Assembly (NCBI RefSeq): GCF_025905425.1
Contig: NZ_CP109603.1
Location: forward strand, 1,710,001-1,774,000
Source of the DNA: Pseudomonas putida
GTDB lineage: Bacteria; Pseudomonadota; Gammaproteobacteria; Pseudomonadales; Pseudomonadaceae
Length of the DNA stretch: 64,000 nucleotides
Direction: 5' to 3'
The number at the start of each line of letters is the position of its first letter. Position 1 is the stretch's first letter. A model generated the notes under the pieces. That model was not told the origin of the DNA. It did no database searches and saw nothing but the letters and a program-made list of their open reading frames with translations. Made by a program: the position numbers and the translations under genes. Of the stretch, positions 24,664 to 33,377 are shown piece after piece.

Positions 24664-25668
24664 TTAATTTAAATGCGTGGAAGCGACTGGGTTTTGCAGC
24701 CAGTTGAGGAATGCTGCAACTTTTTTTGCCGTGCTTTCAGGTAAGTCACTGGGTATTAACGGCCCGGGTGCTATGAGCAGTGCGGCCAGCGTCCTTCTCG
24801 ATTTTTTTCCGGCTTTCATAAGTGCATCAGCCCAGAACTGGTTCAAGGCGTTAGTCTCTGGATTAACCACCTCACCGAGGGAAACGACCACTTGCAAGGT
24901 CGTATGTACGCTGTCAGCACATTCAAGAGCGAGGCTCATCGCCAGGGTGAAATGTTGCTTCGCTGCGACGGCATTGGGTATGCGATCGCTGAGAAGCTCA
25001 TAAAGGAAAGCTGGGATTTCAAACGCACGTACCATGGGGCCGACGGGTATCGTGCGCAGCATCTTTCTGGCGTCCTCAAGCTCAAAGGGAGAGGCTTTGA
25101 CACCGCCTTGAGCGCGAATGACTCTGTTTATGTCTTTTACAAGATGACGAACGATTTGCCATTCGCTGCGCAAGTGCTCAGGTAAGGTGTCTGGGGTGAG
25201 CGATGGGCTGGATTGCAATTGATTTATCGCTTCTTGAATGATCGCCGTATCGACACGCGGTGCTTGTAGTTTTGTACCATCTAGTAGGCCGAGATCTATC
25301 GGTAATTTACTGTATTCCAGGTCGTCCACAATGCAGGCAACCAGCTTGTTTGAATAGCGCGCAAATGCCATTTCCAGTACTAGCACTTGCCTGTCTTTGC
25401 ACAGGGAGCTAGAGATGCAGGCCAGGACTGCGCCGGACGTTCGATGCGCTTGAAGAATCTGGTCATCCCAGTCACTGCCGGCGACCAAACCTTGAATGTC
25501 ATGCTTGCGAATGAACTCCTCTTCGAGTTGAAAGTTGTCCGCTCCACTTCCGGGGCGGTCGAGCCACAAACTCAAACCCTCCATCGCCAGCGCTTGAGCG
25601 AGTGGGCGCACACGGGGCTTATCCTCGGAAGCATGACTGACAAACACACGAGTAGATGGGGTTATCAA
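24664..25668 (-). CDS. TIR-domain protein
   Basis: A 334-residue protein. The N-terminal TIR domain spans about residues 5-135: RVFVSHASEDKPRVRPLAQAL, then LSLWLDRPG (the BB-loop region), and SSSLCKDRQVLVLEMAFAR, whose Glu matches the catalytic glutamate of NAD-cleaving TIRs. The C-terminal 190 residues are helical, of unknown family, and could be a sensing or partner-binding domain. The start is TTG at 25668, supported by GGGAGGG eight bases upstream. It is first of a two-gene leftward operon with the exported 783-residue protein. TIR-driven NAD depletion is established for several antiphage systems; its use here is inferred. Confidence 0.82.
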   Translation of the reverse strand: MITPSTRVFVSHASEDKPRVRPLAQALAMEGLSLWLDRPGSGADNFQLEEEFIRKHDIQGLVAGSDWDDQILQAHRTSGAVLACISSSLCKDRQVLVLEMAFARYSNKLVACIVDDLEYSKLPIDLGLLDGTKLQAPRVDTAIIQEAINQLQSSPSLTPDTLPEHLRSEWQIVRHLVKDINRVIRAQGGVKASPFELEDARKMLRTIPVGPMVRAFEIPAFLYELLSDRIPNAVAAKQHFTLAMSLALECADSVHTTLQVVVSLGEVVNPETNALNQFWADALMKAGKKSRRTLAALLIAPGPLIPSDLPESTAKKVAAFLNWLQNPVASTHLN

Positions 25669-26041
25669 GGTGCAATCCCTCCCTGCGGCGAAGGCGACCG
25701 TGTGTAAAGCCCTGAGTTATGACCAGTCTAGGTTGTTATCTGAATGGCATCGAAATAAATTCGAGTTCCGTTGGGTTAGAGCAAAGCCTGTTTTCGTGCG
25801 TCGAGCTTGGTGAGGTTTGTTATAGAGGTAATCTCTATTTCTTATAATTTGGTGGGGTGTGAACGTTGAGTGGGTTGAACCGGTGGTTTGCTTTTTGACG
25901 TCATTTTCAAGTCGTTAGAAGGTTGCGCTGCTTGGGGGTACGTTCATGTGTTTTTACGCGTGTTGAAATGCTTCCCTGCTTGGGCTTTACTGCCTTTGTA
26001 ACGGTTCACGTTGGATGAAAAGGGCCATCAGCCTGAATGAA
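25669..26041. other. AT-rich intergenic region with palindrome and TATAAT
   Basis: No gene is seen in these 373 bases. The main structure is the inverted repeat ATAGAG-GTAAT-CTCTAT at 25822-25838, followed at 25843-25848 by a consensus TATAAT on the plus strand. The leftward TIR operon must also start here. The palindrome is a candidate operator for it. Confidence 0.5.
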
Positions 26042-26229
26042 CTAGGCTCTGTACGGAAAGTTTTGTGGGCGCGGGCTTGCCCCGCGATGGAGTGCGAAGC
26101 GTTCCTGTACCTGGTATCAAATAGTGCAAAGACGCCGCGAATTCAGGCTTTGCTGCCGCGTTGCGGCAGATCGCGGGGCAAGCCCACTCCCACAGCGAGG
26201 GATGACCCTACTTTTCGTACAAAACCTAG
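26042..26229. repeat. TIR/REP element copy B (complete, 188 bp, MITE-like)
   Basis: Terminal inverted repeats are CTAGGCTCTGTACGGAAAG (26042-26060) and the complement of CTAGGTTTTGTACGAAAAG (26211-26229), 16 of 19 matching. Inside are two opposed REPs (GGGCGCGGGCTTGCCCCGCGA and TCGCGGGGCAAGCCCACTCCC) and a small hairpin (CTGCCGCGTTGCGGCAG). There is no coding capacity. Related copies lie at 22164-22271 and 44210-45568. The layout fits a non-autonomous element, or a REP cluster with mobile-type ends. Confidence 0.88.
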
Positions 26230-26386
26230 TTGTTATCTTGGCCCAAGGTTGTCACGCCGATGGCGTACCTTTTTGATCGAGTCCTTTTCGGTCTTGCTGT
26301 TGCTGACTAACTTCGGGCAACAGCTGCCCAAAACGCGTTAGCGAACAACGTTGTATTTTGTTTCACGCACTCGAAGGAGAGGGTTC

Positions 26387-27385
26387 ATGTCTGCCAAGCG
26401 TCCGTTTGCGGTGGTCTTCATCCATGGTCTGGCTCGCAAGCCGGCGCCTGAGAAGTTGCTTGAACTGTGGCAGTGGGGCCTGAGCCGCGGCAACCCGATG
26501 CCGAGTGTCTTTGCACCTCCGAATGAAGGCCTCGACCTCGCCGGGGCCGGTGTGCCGCATGCGCTGAACTATTACGCAGACGTCTTTTATGGCACAGACT
26601 ATGAGGTTGATCTGGCCTCTTACGAGGAAGGCAACATTGATCTGGAACTGCAAGCCGAAAGCCTTGACCCTGCGGGGGAGGAGCTACCTCTGCCGACGCC
26701 GAAAACACCGCGCGAGGTAGCTTTCCTTGAAGGTTTCCAAGCCAAGCTCTGGGCCAATCTGATCGTTGATAGCGCAGTAACCACCGAAAGCCTGTCGCAG
26801 GGTGCCAGCGATCATGAACTTGCGCGGTTCATCCCGTCGCCGGTACGCGAGGCCATCATCAAGAAGGCCGCAATGGAGGCCTATTACTTTCTGTTCAACA
26901 AGCAATACGTGAGGCTTGCGGATGGCGTGCGGTTCGACGTGCGCGATGAACTTCGCTCGCGGCTGTTGCGTGATCTCCACCATGTGCAGGAAAAGGCCGG
27001 GAAGATCGCAATCATCTCTCACAGCATGGGCACGATGGTTGCCTACGACGTGATTCGCAACTGCCCGGAGTGCCCCCCCATCGATACCCTGATCACACTG
27101 GGGTCGCCATTGGGCATTCGTGAAGTGCAACAGGAGCTGCTCGCCACAGGTAATGACAAGGTTGACTTTCCGGCTGCAACCCTAGAGCGGTGGATCAATA
27201 TCTACGACCCGCTCGACCCCATCTGTGGCGCAGATCCAAAGTTCGCGAACGACTACCGTTCGGTCGGCGGCAAGCAGGTAGAGGATATCCAAGAGTCCAA
27301 TTGGGGAAAGTGGCGCCACACGATCACCCATTACCTGGCAGGGACGCAGTTGCGTAAACAGCTGGCTCAGGCTTTGGGGTTGTGA
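26387..27385 (+). CDS. Alpha/beta hydrolase (lipase-like), first gene of conflict operon
   Basis: A 332-residue alpha/beta hydrolase. The first strand and oxyanion part is AVVFIHGLARKP (residues 8-19). An insertion with acidic, Pro-rich residues follows, then the nucleophile elbow SHSMGT (about residue 212), ITLGSPLG with the strand after it, YDPLDPICG with a likely acid, and HTITHYLAG with a candidate His. The GHSMG-type elbow and ITLGSP segment resemble lipases and PGAP1-like hydrolases. GAAGGAGAGGG precedes ATG 26387. There is no signal peptide. The next gene starts 3 bp after the stop. In this setting a membrane-lipid-attacking effector is plausible but inferred. Confidence 0.82.
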   Translation: MSAKRPFAVVFIHGLARKPAPEKLLELWQWGLSRGNPMPSVFAPPNEGLDLAGAGVPHALNYYADVFYGTDYEVDLASYEEGNIDLELQAESLDPAGEELPLPTPKTPREVAFLEGFQAKLWANLIVDSAVTTESLSQGASDHELARFIPSPVREAIIKKAAMEAYYFLFNKQYVRLADGVRFDVRDELRSRLLRDLHHVQEKAGKIAIISHSMGTMVAYDVIRNCPECPPIDTLITLGSPLGIREVQQELLATGNDKVDFPAATLERWINIYDPLDPICGADPKFANDYRSVGGKQVEDIQESNWGKWRHTITHYLAGTQLRKQLAQALGL

Positions 27386-27387
27386 TC

Positions 27388-29037
27388 ATGGACACATTGG
27401 TCGATGACCTCAAAAGCGGCCACATGAGGGACGCCCAGCCATGGGATCTGGCTGAGGCGGTTGAAGCGATTACCCAGCAGATCGACAGTGGGGCTTTGTC
27501 GCTGGACAGTGCCAGAAAAGCCGCGCTGGTGCTGATCAAAAGCCGCCACTATGACCATGCACGGACGATCGCCCAGCGCTGGGTGCAGCACCGGGGCTTC
27601 GATCCCATCCTGGGTAAACTTCTGGCACAGGCGCTGATCAACCTCACAGCGCTCGAAGAAGCCGAAAAAGTGCTGACAGAAGGGTTGCCGCAGCTACGCG
27701 CACTCAAGAACGATGCGAGCGCGATCCAGCAGGTTCCCGAGTTCGAGGGGTTGTTGGGTCGAGTGTTCAAGCAGCGCTATGTGGCGACGCGCGACCCAAA
27801 CTTGCTGGTCCGCGCTCGCAAACAGTATCTGCAGACGTTTCGGCGCGGCCGGTCTCGGTACTGGCAGGGTATCAACGCGGCAGCGCTGCGAGTGCATGAA
27901 GAGCGCGAAGGGCTGCTCGCGCCGGGTATTGCGTCTTCGGGCGAGCTGGCGACCGAGGTTCTTGCAATCGCCATGGCGGCGCACCTCGCCGATCCGAACG
28001 ATGCTTTTGCCGCTGCGACCGTATCGGAGGCCCATCTGGCCCTGGGCGCGTGCGATGCGGCGGAATTCTGGCTCTACCGATTTCTCATGCATCCGGCTGT
28101 CAAATCGTTCGACATCGAATCGTACGATCGCCAGATTCGGGAGATCTGGAATGGCAATCCGCTGGTTGGCGTGGGTTCCTGTGCCGATCGCTTGTCAGCC
28201 ATCATGGCAAGACACATCGCCAAGACGGAGCGACGCTTCTTCATTTCCCCCGGCGACGTGCGGGAAACGAAACGGTCCATCGACGGGCTTTCAAATGCTG
28301 AACTGCAGAAGCTGGAGAAAAATTTCTCCGGCGAGTCCACGTTGTCTTTGCAGTCAATCAGGATGCTGCTGACCGCCTGTGAGTCGATAGGGTGTGTCAT
28401 GACTGCGAGCGGTGAACGTGTCGGGACGGGGTTTTTGCTATCTGGCAGCGCCTTCAGTCGTGCAGGTGACTGCGCACCGGTGTTCGTCACCAACGCACAT
28501 GTGATTAGCAACGATGTACGTAATGCCATCGCCCCGGCAGACGCGTACGTAACGTTCGAGGTCGAGTCGACCGCCAAGGGAAAATTGGTCAGCTACAAGG
28601 TCGGAGAGGTGCTGTTCACTTCGCCGCCTGGAGACCTTGGGGTCTCGAACAGTGCCAGACAGGATCTTGACGTGACCATCGTGCGGCTGAACGAGCTTCC
28701 CGCCACGGCGAGGGTTCTGAACAAGGCCAACAACCTGCCTCTGATCGACGGCAAGGGCAGAGTCTTCGTGGTCGGCCATCCGCGCGGTAGCGGGCTGCAG
28801 ATTTCTTTGCAGGACAGCCGGTTGCTCGATATCGACGATGATGAACGGCTGGTCCACTACCGCACGCCCACCGATCCCGGAAGCTCTGGCAGCCCAGTGT
28901 TCAACAGCAAATGGGAGGTCGTGGCCTTGCACCATGGCGGATCGTTCACTACACCGCGACTGCATGGCGGTGGTGCGTACGAAGCGAACGAGGGTATCGC
29001 GCTGCAGGCAATCGAGCAGGCGTGGCTGGGCAAGTAG
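27388..29037 (+). CDS. TPR/TRAFs-binding-like domain fused to trypsin-like protease
   Basis: A 549-residue two-part protein. Residues about 20-260 form TPR-like helices with EFEGLLGRVFKQRY and FRRGRSRYWQGINAAAL, the pattern of the DUF4071/TRAFs-binding (TPR-S) family. Residues about 335-549 form a trypsin-like serine protease with GTGFLLSG, NAHV (catalytic His), QDLDVTIVRL (Asp), GHPRGSGLQ and DPGSSGSPVF (Ser), so the triad is complete. There is no signal peptide, so the protease is cytosolic. GTG 27382 overlaps the previous stop; ATG 27388 is preferred. TPR-trypsin proteins are known partners in NTPase-controlled conflict systems, where proteolysis probably activates a neighbour. Confidence 0.85.
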   Translation: MDTLVDDLKSGHMRDAQPWDLAEAVEAITQQIDSGALSLDSARKAALVLIKSRHYDHARTIAQRWVQHRGFDPILGKLLAQALINLTALEEAEKVLTEGLPQLRALKNDASAIQQVPEFEGLLGRVFKQRYVATRDPNLLVRARKQYLQTFRRGRSRYWQGINAAALRVHEEREGLLAPGIASSGELATEVLAIAMAAHLADPNDAFAAATVSEAHLALGACDAAEFWLYRFLMHPAVKSFDIESYDRQIREIWNGNPLVGVGSCADRLSAIMARHIAKTERRFFISPGDVRETKRSIDGLSNAELQKLEKNFSGESTLSLQSIRMLLTACESIGCVMTASGERVGTGFLLSGSAFSRAGDCAPVFVTNAHVISNDVRNAIAPADAYVTFEVESTAKGKLVSYKVGEVLFTSPPGDLGVSNSARQDLDVTIVRLNELPATARVLNKANNLPLIDGKGRVFVVGHPRGSGLQISLQDSRLLDIDDDERLVHYRTPTDPGSSGSPVFNSKWEVVALHHGGSFTTPRLHGGGAYEANEGIALQAIEQAWLGK

Positions 29038-29143
29038 GCAATAACGTTGCAACGCGACCGATTGTTCGCTGTCCCGTGTGCGCAGGGTCAACGCTGGGCG
29101 GCGCACGACCTGCATAGGTGAATGCAACCAGAGGAGAATCTTC

Positions 29144-29914
29144 ATGAGCCGGACAACCGATGCGATTCGCACGTTCGTGCTGGAGCTGGACCTTCCCGAA
29201 GTGCAACGGGGTCGAGACTTGGAATCTGCACGTGCGGCGGATGCGCCCGAATTTACCGCCGCGCGGCAAGTCGTCACAGTGGGTGCTCAGTTGGCGGAGT
29301 TCAGCGATAGCGTTCCCGTCAACCTGCGCCAACTGATTTCCAACTCGATGCTGCTTGCGCAATTGGCCGCTAACAAGGCGACCTCTGCGTCCAGCGATAT
29401 CTTCGACTGGCATCGCAATTACAGTGCAGTGCTAGGCAACATCGGCTGGCGGGCTCACGACAGTGAGGAACAGGTTCAGCGCGTCAGCAATGAGAATCTG
29501 AGTGTACACAAGTCGATCATTCCGGTGCTGACTGCCCTGCTGGGGCCGGCGGTTGCGGCCACGTCGATGGTCGTCTCCGTGCTGGAGGGGCTGGACAACA
29601 TGGAGACTGGCACGCCCTGGATCACGCTGTTCGATCGCTCCAGTCAGCATGCGAGTGGTGCGAAGTTTCAGATCGGCTATATCGACACCGACCAGCACGG
29701 CGAGCCGGCAATCAAGCTGCTGGCCGTGGGCGTGAAGGCGCAGGCTACGATCACGCAAGTGCTGTTCTTCAAATTCTCGTCGCAGCAGGCAGAGCTGAGC
29801 CGCAGAACCTCGCTGTTCGGTACCACGGCCGAGCGGCTAAACGCCGACAAGGATGTGATCGCAGGCCGCGTTCAGTCCTTCATTGCGGACTTTGTGAAGA
29901 ACGTCGAAATCTGA
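29144..29914 (+). CDS. Unknown protein with central hydrophobic segment, conflict operon
   Basis: A 256-residue protein of no family I recognise. The N-terminal half is helical and begins SRTTDAIRTFVLELDLP. A hydrophobic stretch at about residues 125-150 (IIPVLTALLGPAVAATSMVV) is long enough to span a membrane or form a hairpin. The last third is beta-rich (FQIGYIDTDQHGEPAIKLLAVGV), ending in a helix. GAGGAG is placed well before ATG 29144. It sits between the TPR-protease and TIR genes in the same direction. Possible roles are protease substrate, membrane-disrupting effector or adaptor; nothing in the sequence decides between them. Confidence 0.72.
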   Translation: MSRTTDAIRTFVLELDLPEVQRGRDLESARAADAPEFTAARQVVTVGAQLAEFSDSVPVNLRQLISNSMLLAQLAANKATSASSDIFDWHRNYSAVLGNIGWRAHDSEEQVQRVSNENLSVHKSIIPVLTALLGPAVAATSMVVSVLEGLDNMETGTPWITLFDRSSQHASGAKFQIGYIDTDQHGEPAIKLLAVGVKAQATITQVLFFKFSSQQAELSRRTSLFGTTAERLNADKDVIAGRVQSFIADFVKNVEI

Positions 29915-29993
29915 AGGGTAGGCGACCTTCACTTGTCGAGCCGGGCGGTATTTCAACGGGCGTCTTGGGCGCTCCGACATTAGGTAAGTGACT

Positions 29994-31100
29994 ATGTCGT
30001 ACATTGGATCCCCGTTTAAATTCGACTTGTTCGTGAGCTACAGCCACGGTGACGTAGAGGGCACCGGGTCGTCGTTGCTTAAAAGCTGGTCTGCGGGTTT
30101 GGCGCGTGAACTGGAGGCGGAACTGCGTTTCAACCCGAAATTCAGCGCTGACCTTAAGGTCTTTTTCGACGATCATTATCGCCCGGACCAGCGTGTGGAT
30201 CCGATGGCTCTACTGACGGACCAGCTGCGTGACGATATCTCCGGCTCGGCACTGCTTGCGATACTGATGTCCGAGCAATACCTCAAGTCACGCTGGTGCG
30301 GCTACGAGCGGGATTGGTGGTTCGAGAAACAGGCGGAGCACGGGCTGTCTCATGATGAGCGCGTGGCGGTTTTGCGTATTTCGCCGACGACGACGCAGTG
30401 GCCCAGTGTGCTGACCGATGTCACCGGCGCACAGTTGGTCGGGTTCCCGTTTTACGACCGCGCTGTCGACGAGTACGTCGCGCGCCCATTCGGCTGGGGT
30501 GCAGCAGTGAGCGAGGACAAGCAGTTCCGCGACGCGGTGCTGAAAGTCACCGGTGCGGTGCTGCGTAAGCTCGATGCACTGAAGGAGCGCCTGGAAGAAC
30601 GTGAACGAATCCAGCAGGAGGTTGCGCGCCTGGCCTGCGACTCAGGGCAAGTCGTTTACCTGCAGGGGCGTGCGGAGCAGTCCAAGGCATGGGAAAAGGT
30701 TTACAGCGTGCTTGCGGACGGCGGCCTCACGGTGATGCCCAGCGAACCGGACCGCGTCGAGAAGGATCCGCGAAAGGCGACTGAGGTCAGGAATCGTCGG
30801 ATCGAAGTACTCAGTGGATGCGATGCGCTTCTGCTCCTTGGCACCGAAGATGGCCGCGCGCTGGATGCGGACATGGTGGTGGTGGGGCGCCAGGATCGCC
30901 ATTCAGTGCGTGCACTCTCCAATCGCCTGCTGCCTTGCGGCCTTCTCGACACCGTCGGTGCTTCAATTGCGACGCAACGGCGAAAAAACGCGGCAAAGGC
31001 ACTGCAGGTAGATTGGATCGATGCGACGAGCGAGCCATGGACCGATGAAGTCCAGCGTTGGTTGACGCTCAGGAGCGGCACTGCGGGGCAGGCATTATGA
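29994..31100 (+). CDS. TIR-domain protein with second Rossmann-like domain
   Basis: A 368-residue protein. The N-terminal TIR domain spans about residues 8-150: FDLFVSYSHGD, LKVFFDDHYRPDQ, and SEQYLKSRWCGYERDWWF, whose Glu matches the catalytic residue of NADase TIRs. After a charged helix (LKERLEERERIQQE) there is a second alpha/beta domain (about 212-355): VVYLQGRAEQ, LTVMPSEPD, and CDALLLLGTEDGR, which looks like a degenerate TIR or TIR-like fold. ATG 29994 is preferred over GTG 29988. Its stop overlaps the STAND gene start (ATGA), so the two are translationally coupled and probably act together. Confidence 0.83.
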   Translation: MSYIGSPFKFDLFVSYSHGDVEGTGSSLLKSWSAGLARELEAELRFNPKFSADLKVFFDDHYRPDQRVDPMALLTDQLRDDISGSALLAILMSEQYLKSRWCGYERDWWFEKQAEHGLSHDERVAVLRISPTTTQWPSVLTDVTGAQLVGFPFYDRAVDEYVARPFGWGAAVSEDKQFRDAVLKVTGAVLRKLDALKERLEERERIQQEVARLACDSGQVVYLQGRAEQSKAWEKVYSVLADGGLTVMPSEPDRVEKDPRKATEVRNRRIEVLSGCDALLLLGTEDGRALDADMVVVGRQDRHSVRALSNRLLPCGLLDTVGASIATQRRKNAAKALQVDWIDATSEPWTDEVQRWLTLRSGTAGQAL

Positions 31101-33280
31101 ACGTATCGTCGTACAGCGAGATCGAGTCGGTATTCGATGTCACGCTTCCCCCTGGACCCTATCCAGGGTTGCGACCCTTCGGGAAGGACGAATGGCCGAT
31201 CTTTTTTGGTCGCGAACGCATGACGGACGAAGTCGTCCGCCGTCTGGTCGATCAGCGCTTTCTGGTGGTGCACGGCGATTCCGGCTGCGGCAAGAGTTCA
31301 TTGGTTCGCGCTGGCGTGCTGCCTCGGCTGGAGCAGGAAGCTGCGCGCGGTGGAATGCGCTGGCTCACGTGCTGGGCAACGCCTGGGGACGAACCGCTGA
31401 ACAATCTCGCAATGGCCCTCGCGGGGCTGGAAGCTGTCGCAGAGATCGACGCGAGTTTTCTGGAACTGCGACGCTGCCTGAATTGTGGCCGTGACGGTGC
31501 CTCGGCCCTCGCAGACCATCTACACCGTGCCCATTCAGGGGCGCAGGTTTGTGTGCTGCTCGATCAGTTCGAGGAAGTCTTCGCGCATGCGCGCCGTGAG
31601 GGGCCGCAGGAAGCGACACTGCTTATCGATCTGCTCGTGGGCTTGCAGAAGCTGGCCGCGCCGCACCTGTGCGTCGTGCTGACGATGCGTTCGGAATTCC
31701 TTGGCGCCTGCGCGCAATTCGAGGGCTTTGCCGAAGTCGTCAATGCCACGCAGTATCTACTGCCGCGGATGGTGCACGGCGACCTGGTGCGAGCGATTCG
31801 CGAACCTGCGACGCTCTATGATGGCAACGTTACGCTTGATCTGGCTGAAAAGCTGATTGCCGACTCGATGGGTGGGCAGGACCAGCTCCCGCTGATCCAG
31901 CATGGATTGATGGTGCTGCATCGTCGCTGCGTTTCTGCGGCGTCCTGCGGTTGGACGCTGACGCTGGAGGACTATTCCGTCGCGTGCGGACTCGCTCGGT
32001 TGCTGTCCGACCATGCCGATCAGGTGGCACAGTCGAACGTGAGGCCGGAGCACTCGCGCATCGTCGAAGAAGTCTTCCGTGCCCTGACCGAGATCAACGC
32101 CGACGGACAGGCGATTCGTCGGCCACGAAGGCTCTCGGAGCTGATTGCAGTGTCAGGGGGCGATGAGGGCGAGGTTCGGGCGGTGATCGATGCATTTCGT
32201 GCCGAAGGCGTGTCGTTCCTGCGGCCCTATGGCACCGCACCGATCGCAGCCGATGACCATGTCGATATCAGTCATGAGGCGCTGATTCGCTACTGGAACG
32301 CGTTAGCCGACCCACGCGACGGCTGGCTGATCCGGGAGTTCAAGAGTGGATTGGTGTGGCGTTCACTGCTGGTTCAGGCCGAGAGCTTCGAGCGGGACGC
32401 TTCCAACATTCTCTCGGCGGCCACGGCCGAAGAACGCCAAGCCTGGTTGATGCGGCGCAACCCTGCTTGGAGCGAACGCTACGGTGGAGGCTGGGAGCTC
32501 ATCACGCGGTTGATTGAGGCCAGCGTGAAGGAGCTTGAGCGGCTCGCGCGCGAAGAGGTGCAGGATCGGGAACGGGCTGAAGCCGCGCGTCTTCGCGAGC
32601 ATAAGCTACAAGCCAAGGCCAGTCGTGAGCGAATCTACCGCTGGGCGCTCGCGGTTGTCGTCGTGATGATGGCGTTCGCACTGTCTCAGTTGTACAGAGC
32701 CCGCGTGGAAACCAAGAGAGCCGTCGAGGCGACCAATGTCGCTGAAATCAATCGTCTTGATCTGCAATATGCCAAGGAGCGGGAGAGGAGTTTCGCGGCT
32801 AAAATCAAGCCGGAGCTGGACGAATTGCGGCGGCGCGCGGCCGAAACCGCTGACGTGAAGTTGAAAGACAGCATTGATCTGGCAAGTAACAGCATCGTGC
32901 AGCAGGTCGACAAGCTTGAGGCAGCCAGTATCGCATTGCGTATCTATGTGCACATCGCGCAGGAGTCGCAACGCGATGCCGCCGGGATGCTCGCTAAGCG
33001 CCTCGGTGGGCCGCAACTGGGCGGCGCTGCGATTATAGTCCCCGCCATCAAGAGCCCGTCTGCGCCCTATGCGCTGTTGCGTTGCTTCCGCGTTGAAGAG
33101 TGTCAAGAAGACGGCCAAAGGTTAGTTGAAATGATTAACCAAGTGCTTGTCACTCCGCAGGTCAAGCTGCAGAGCTTCAGCGTGTCCGATGAGACGCTGA
33201 AGAACCTGCGTCCGCGGCACTACGAACTCTGGTTTTCCGACGGCCCTATCAAACTTGAAGGTCAGCAGGCGGCGAAGTAG
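31097..33280 (+). CDS. nSTAND-type NTPase with transmembrane segment
   Basis: A 727-residue STAND-superfamily NTPase. PGPYPGLRPFGKDEWPIFFGRE (residues 17-38, key residues PYPGLRPF and FFGRE) opens the nSTAND1-type module. Walker A is GDSGCGKSS (about 58-66) and Walker B is VCVLLDQFEEV (about 151-161). A winged-helix-like region follows, with ISHEALIRYW near 395. A charged coiled coil leads into a single hydrophobic helix at about 515-535 (WALAVVVVMMAFALSQLY), followed by another coiled coil and a C-terminal alpha/beta domain (about 620-720). The membrane anchor places the C-terminal domain, probably the sensor, across or at the membrane. It is coupled to the TIR gene. Confidence 0.87.
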   Translation: MNVSSYSEIESVFDVTLPPGPYPGLRPFGKDEWPIFFGRERMTDEVVRRLVDQRFLVVHGDSGCGKSSLVRAGVLPRLEQEAARGGMRWLTCWATPGDEPLNNLAMALAGLEAVAEIDASFLELRRCLNCGRDGASALADHLHRAHSGAQVCVLLDQFEEVFAHARREGPQEATLLIDLLVGLQKLAAPHLCVVLTMRSEFLGACAQFEGFAEVVNATQYLLPRMVHGDLVRAIREPATLYDGNVTLDLAEKLIADSMGGQDQLPLIQHGLMVLHRRCVSAASCGWTLTLEDYSVACGLARLLSDHADQVAQSNVRPEHSRIVEEVFRALTEINADGQAIRRPRRLSELIAVSGGDEGEVRAVIDAFRAEGVSFLRPYGTAPIAADDHVDISHEALIRYWNALADPRDGWLIREFKSGLVWRSLLVQAESFERDASNILSAATAEERQAWLMRRNPAWSERYGGGWELITRLIEASVKELERLAREEVQDRERAEAARLREHKLQAKASRERIYRWALAVVVVMMAFALSQLYRARVETKRAVEATNVAEINRLDLQYAKERERSFAAKIKPELDELRRRAAETADVKLKDSIDLASNSIVQQVDKLEAASIALRIYVHIAQESQRDAAGMLAKRLGGPQLGGAAIIVPAIKSPSAPYALLRCFRVEECQEDGQRLVEMINQVLVTPQVKLQSFSVSDETLKNLRPRHYELWFSDGPIKLEGQQAAK

Positions 33281-33377
33281 AGGCCAGGTTGCCTGCAGCT
33301 GATCTACACGATGCCCAGGAGATGCCGTCGTGGAAATCACTGGGTAAATGCCATTTTCGATCAATGCAGGATGCCCC

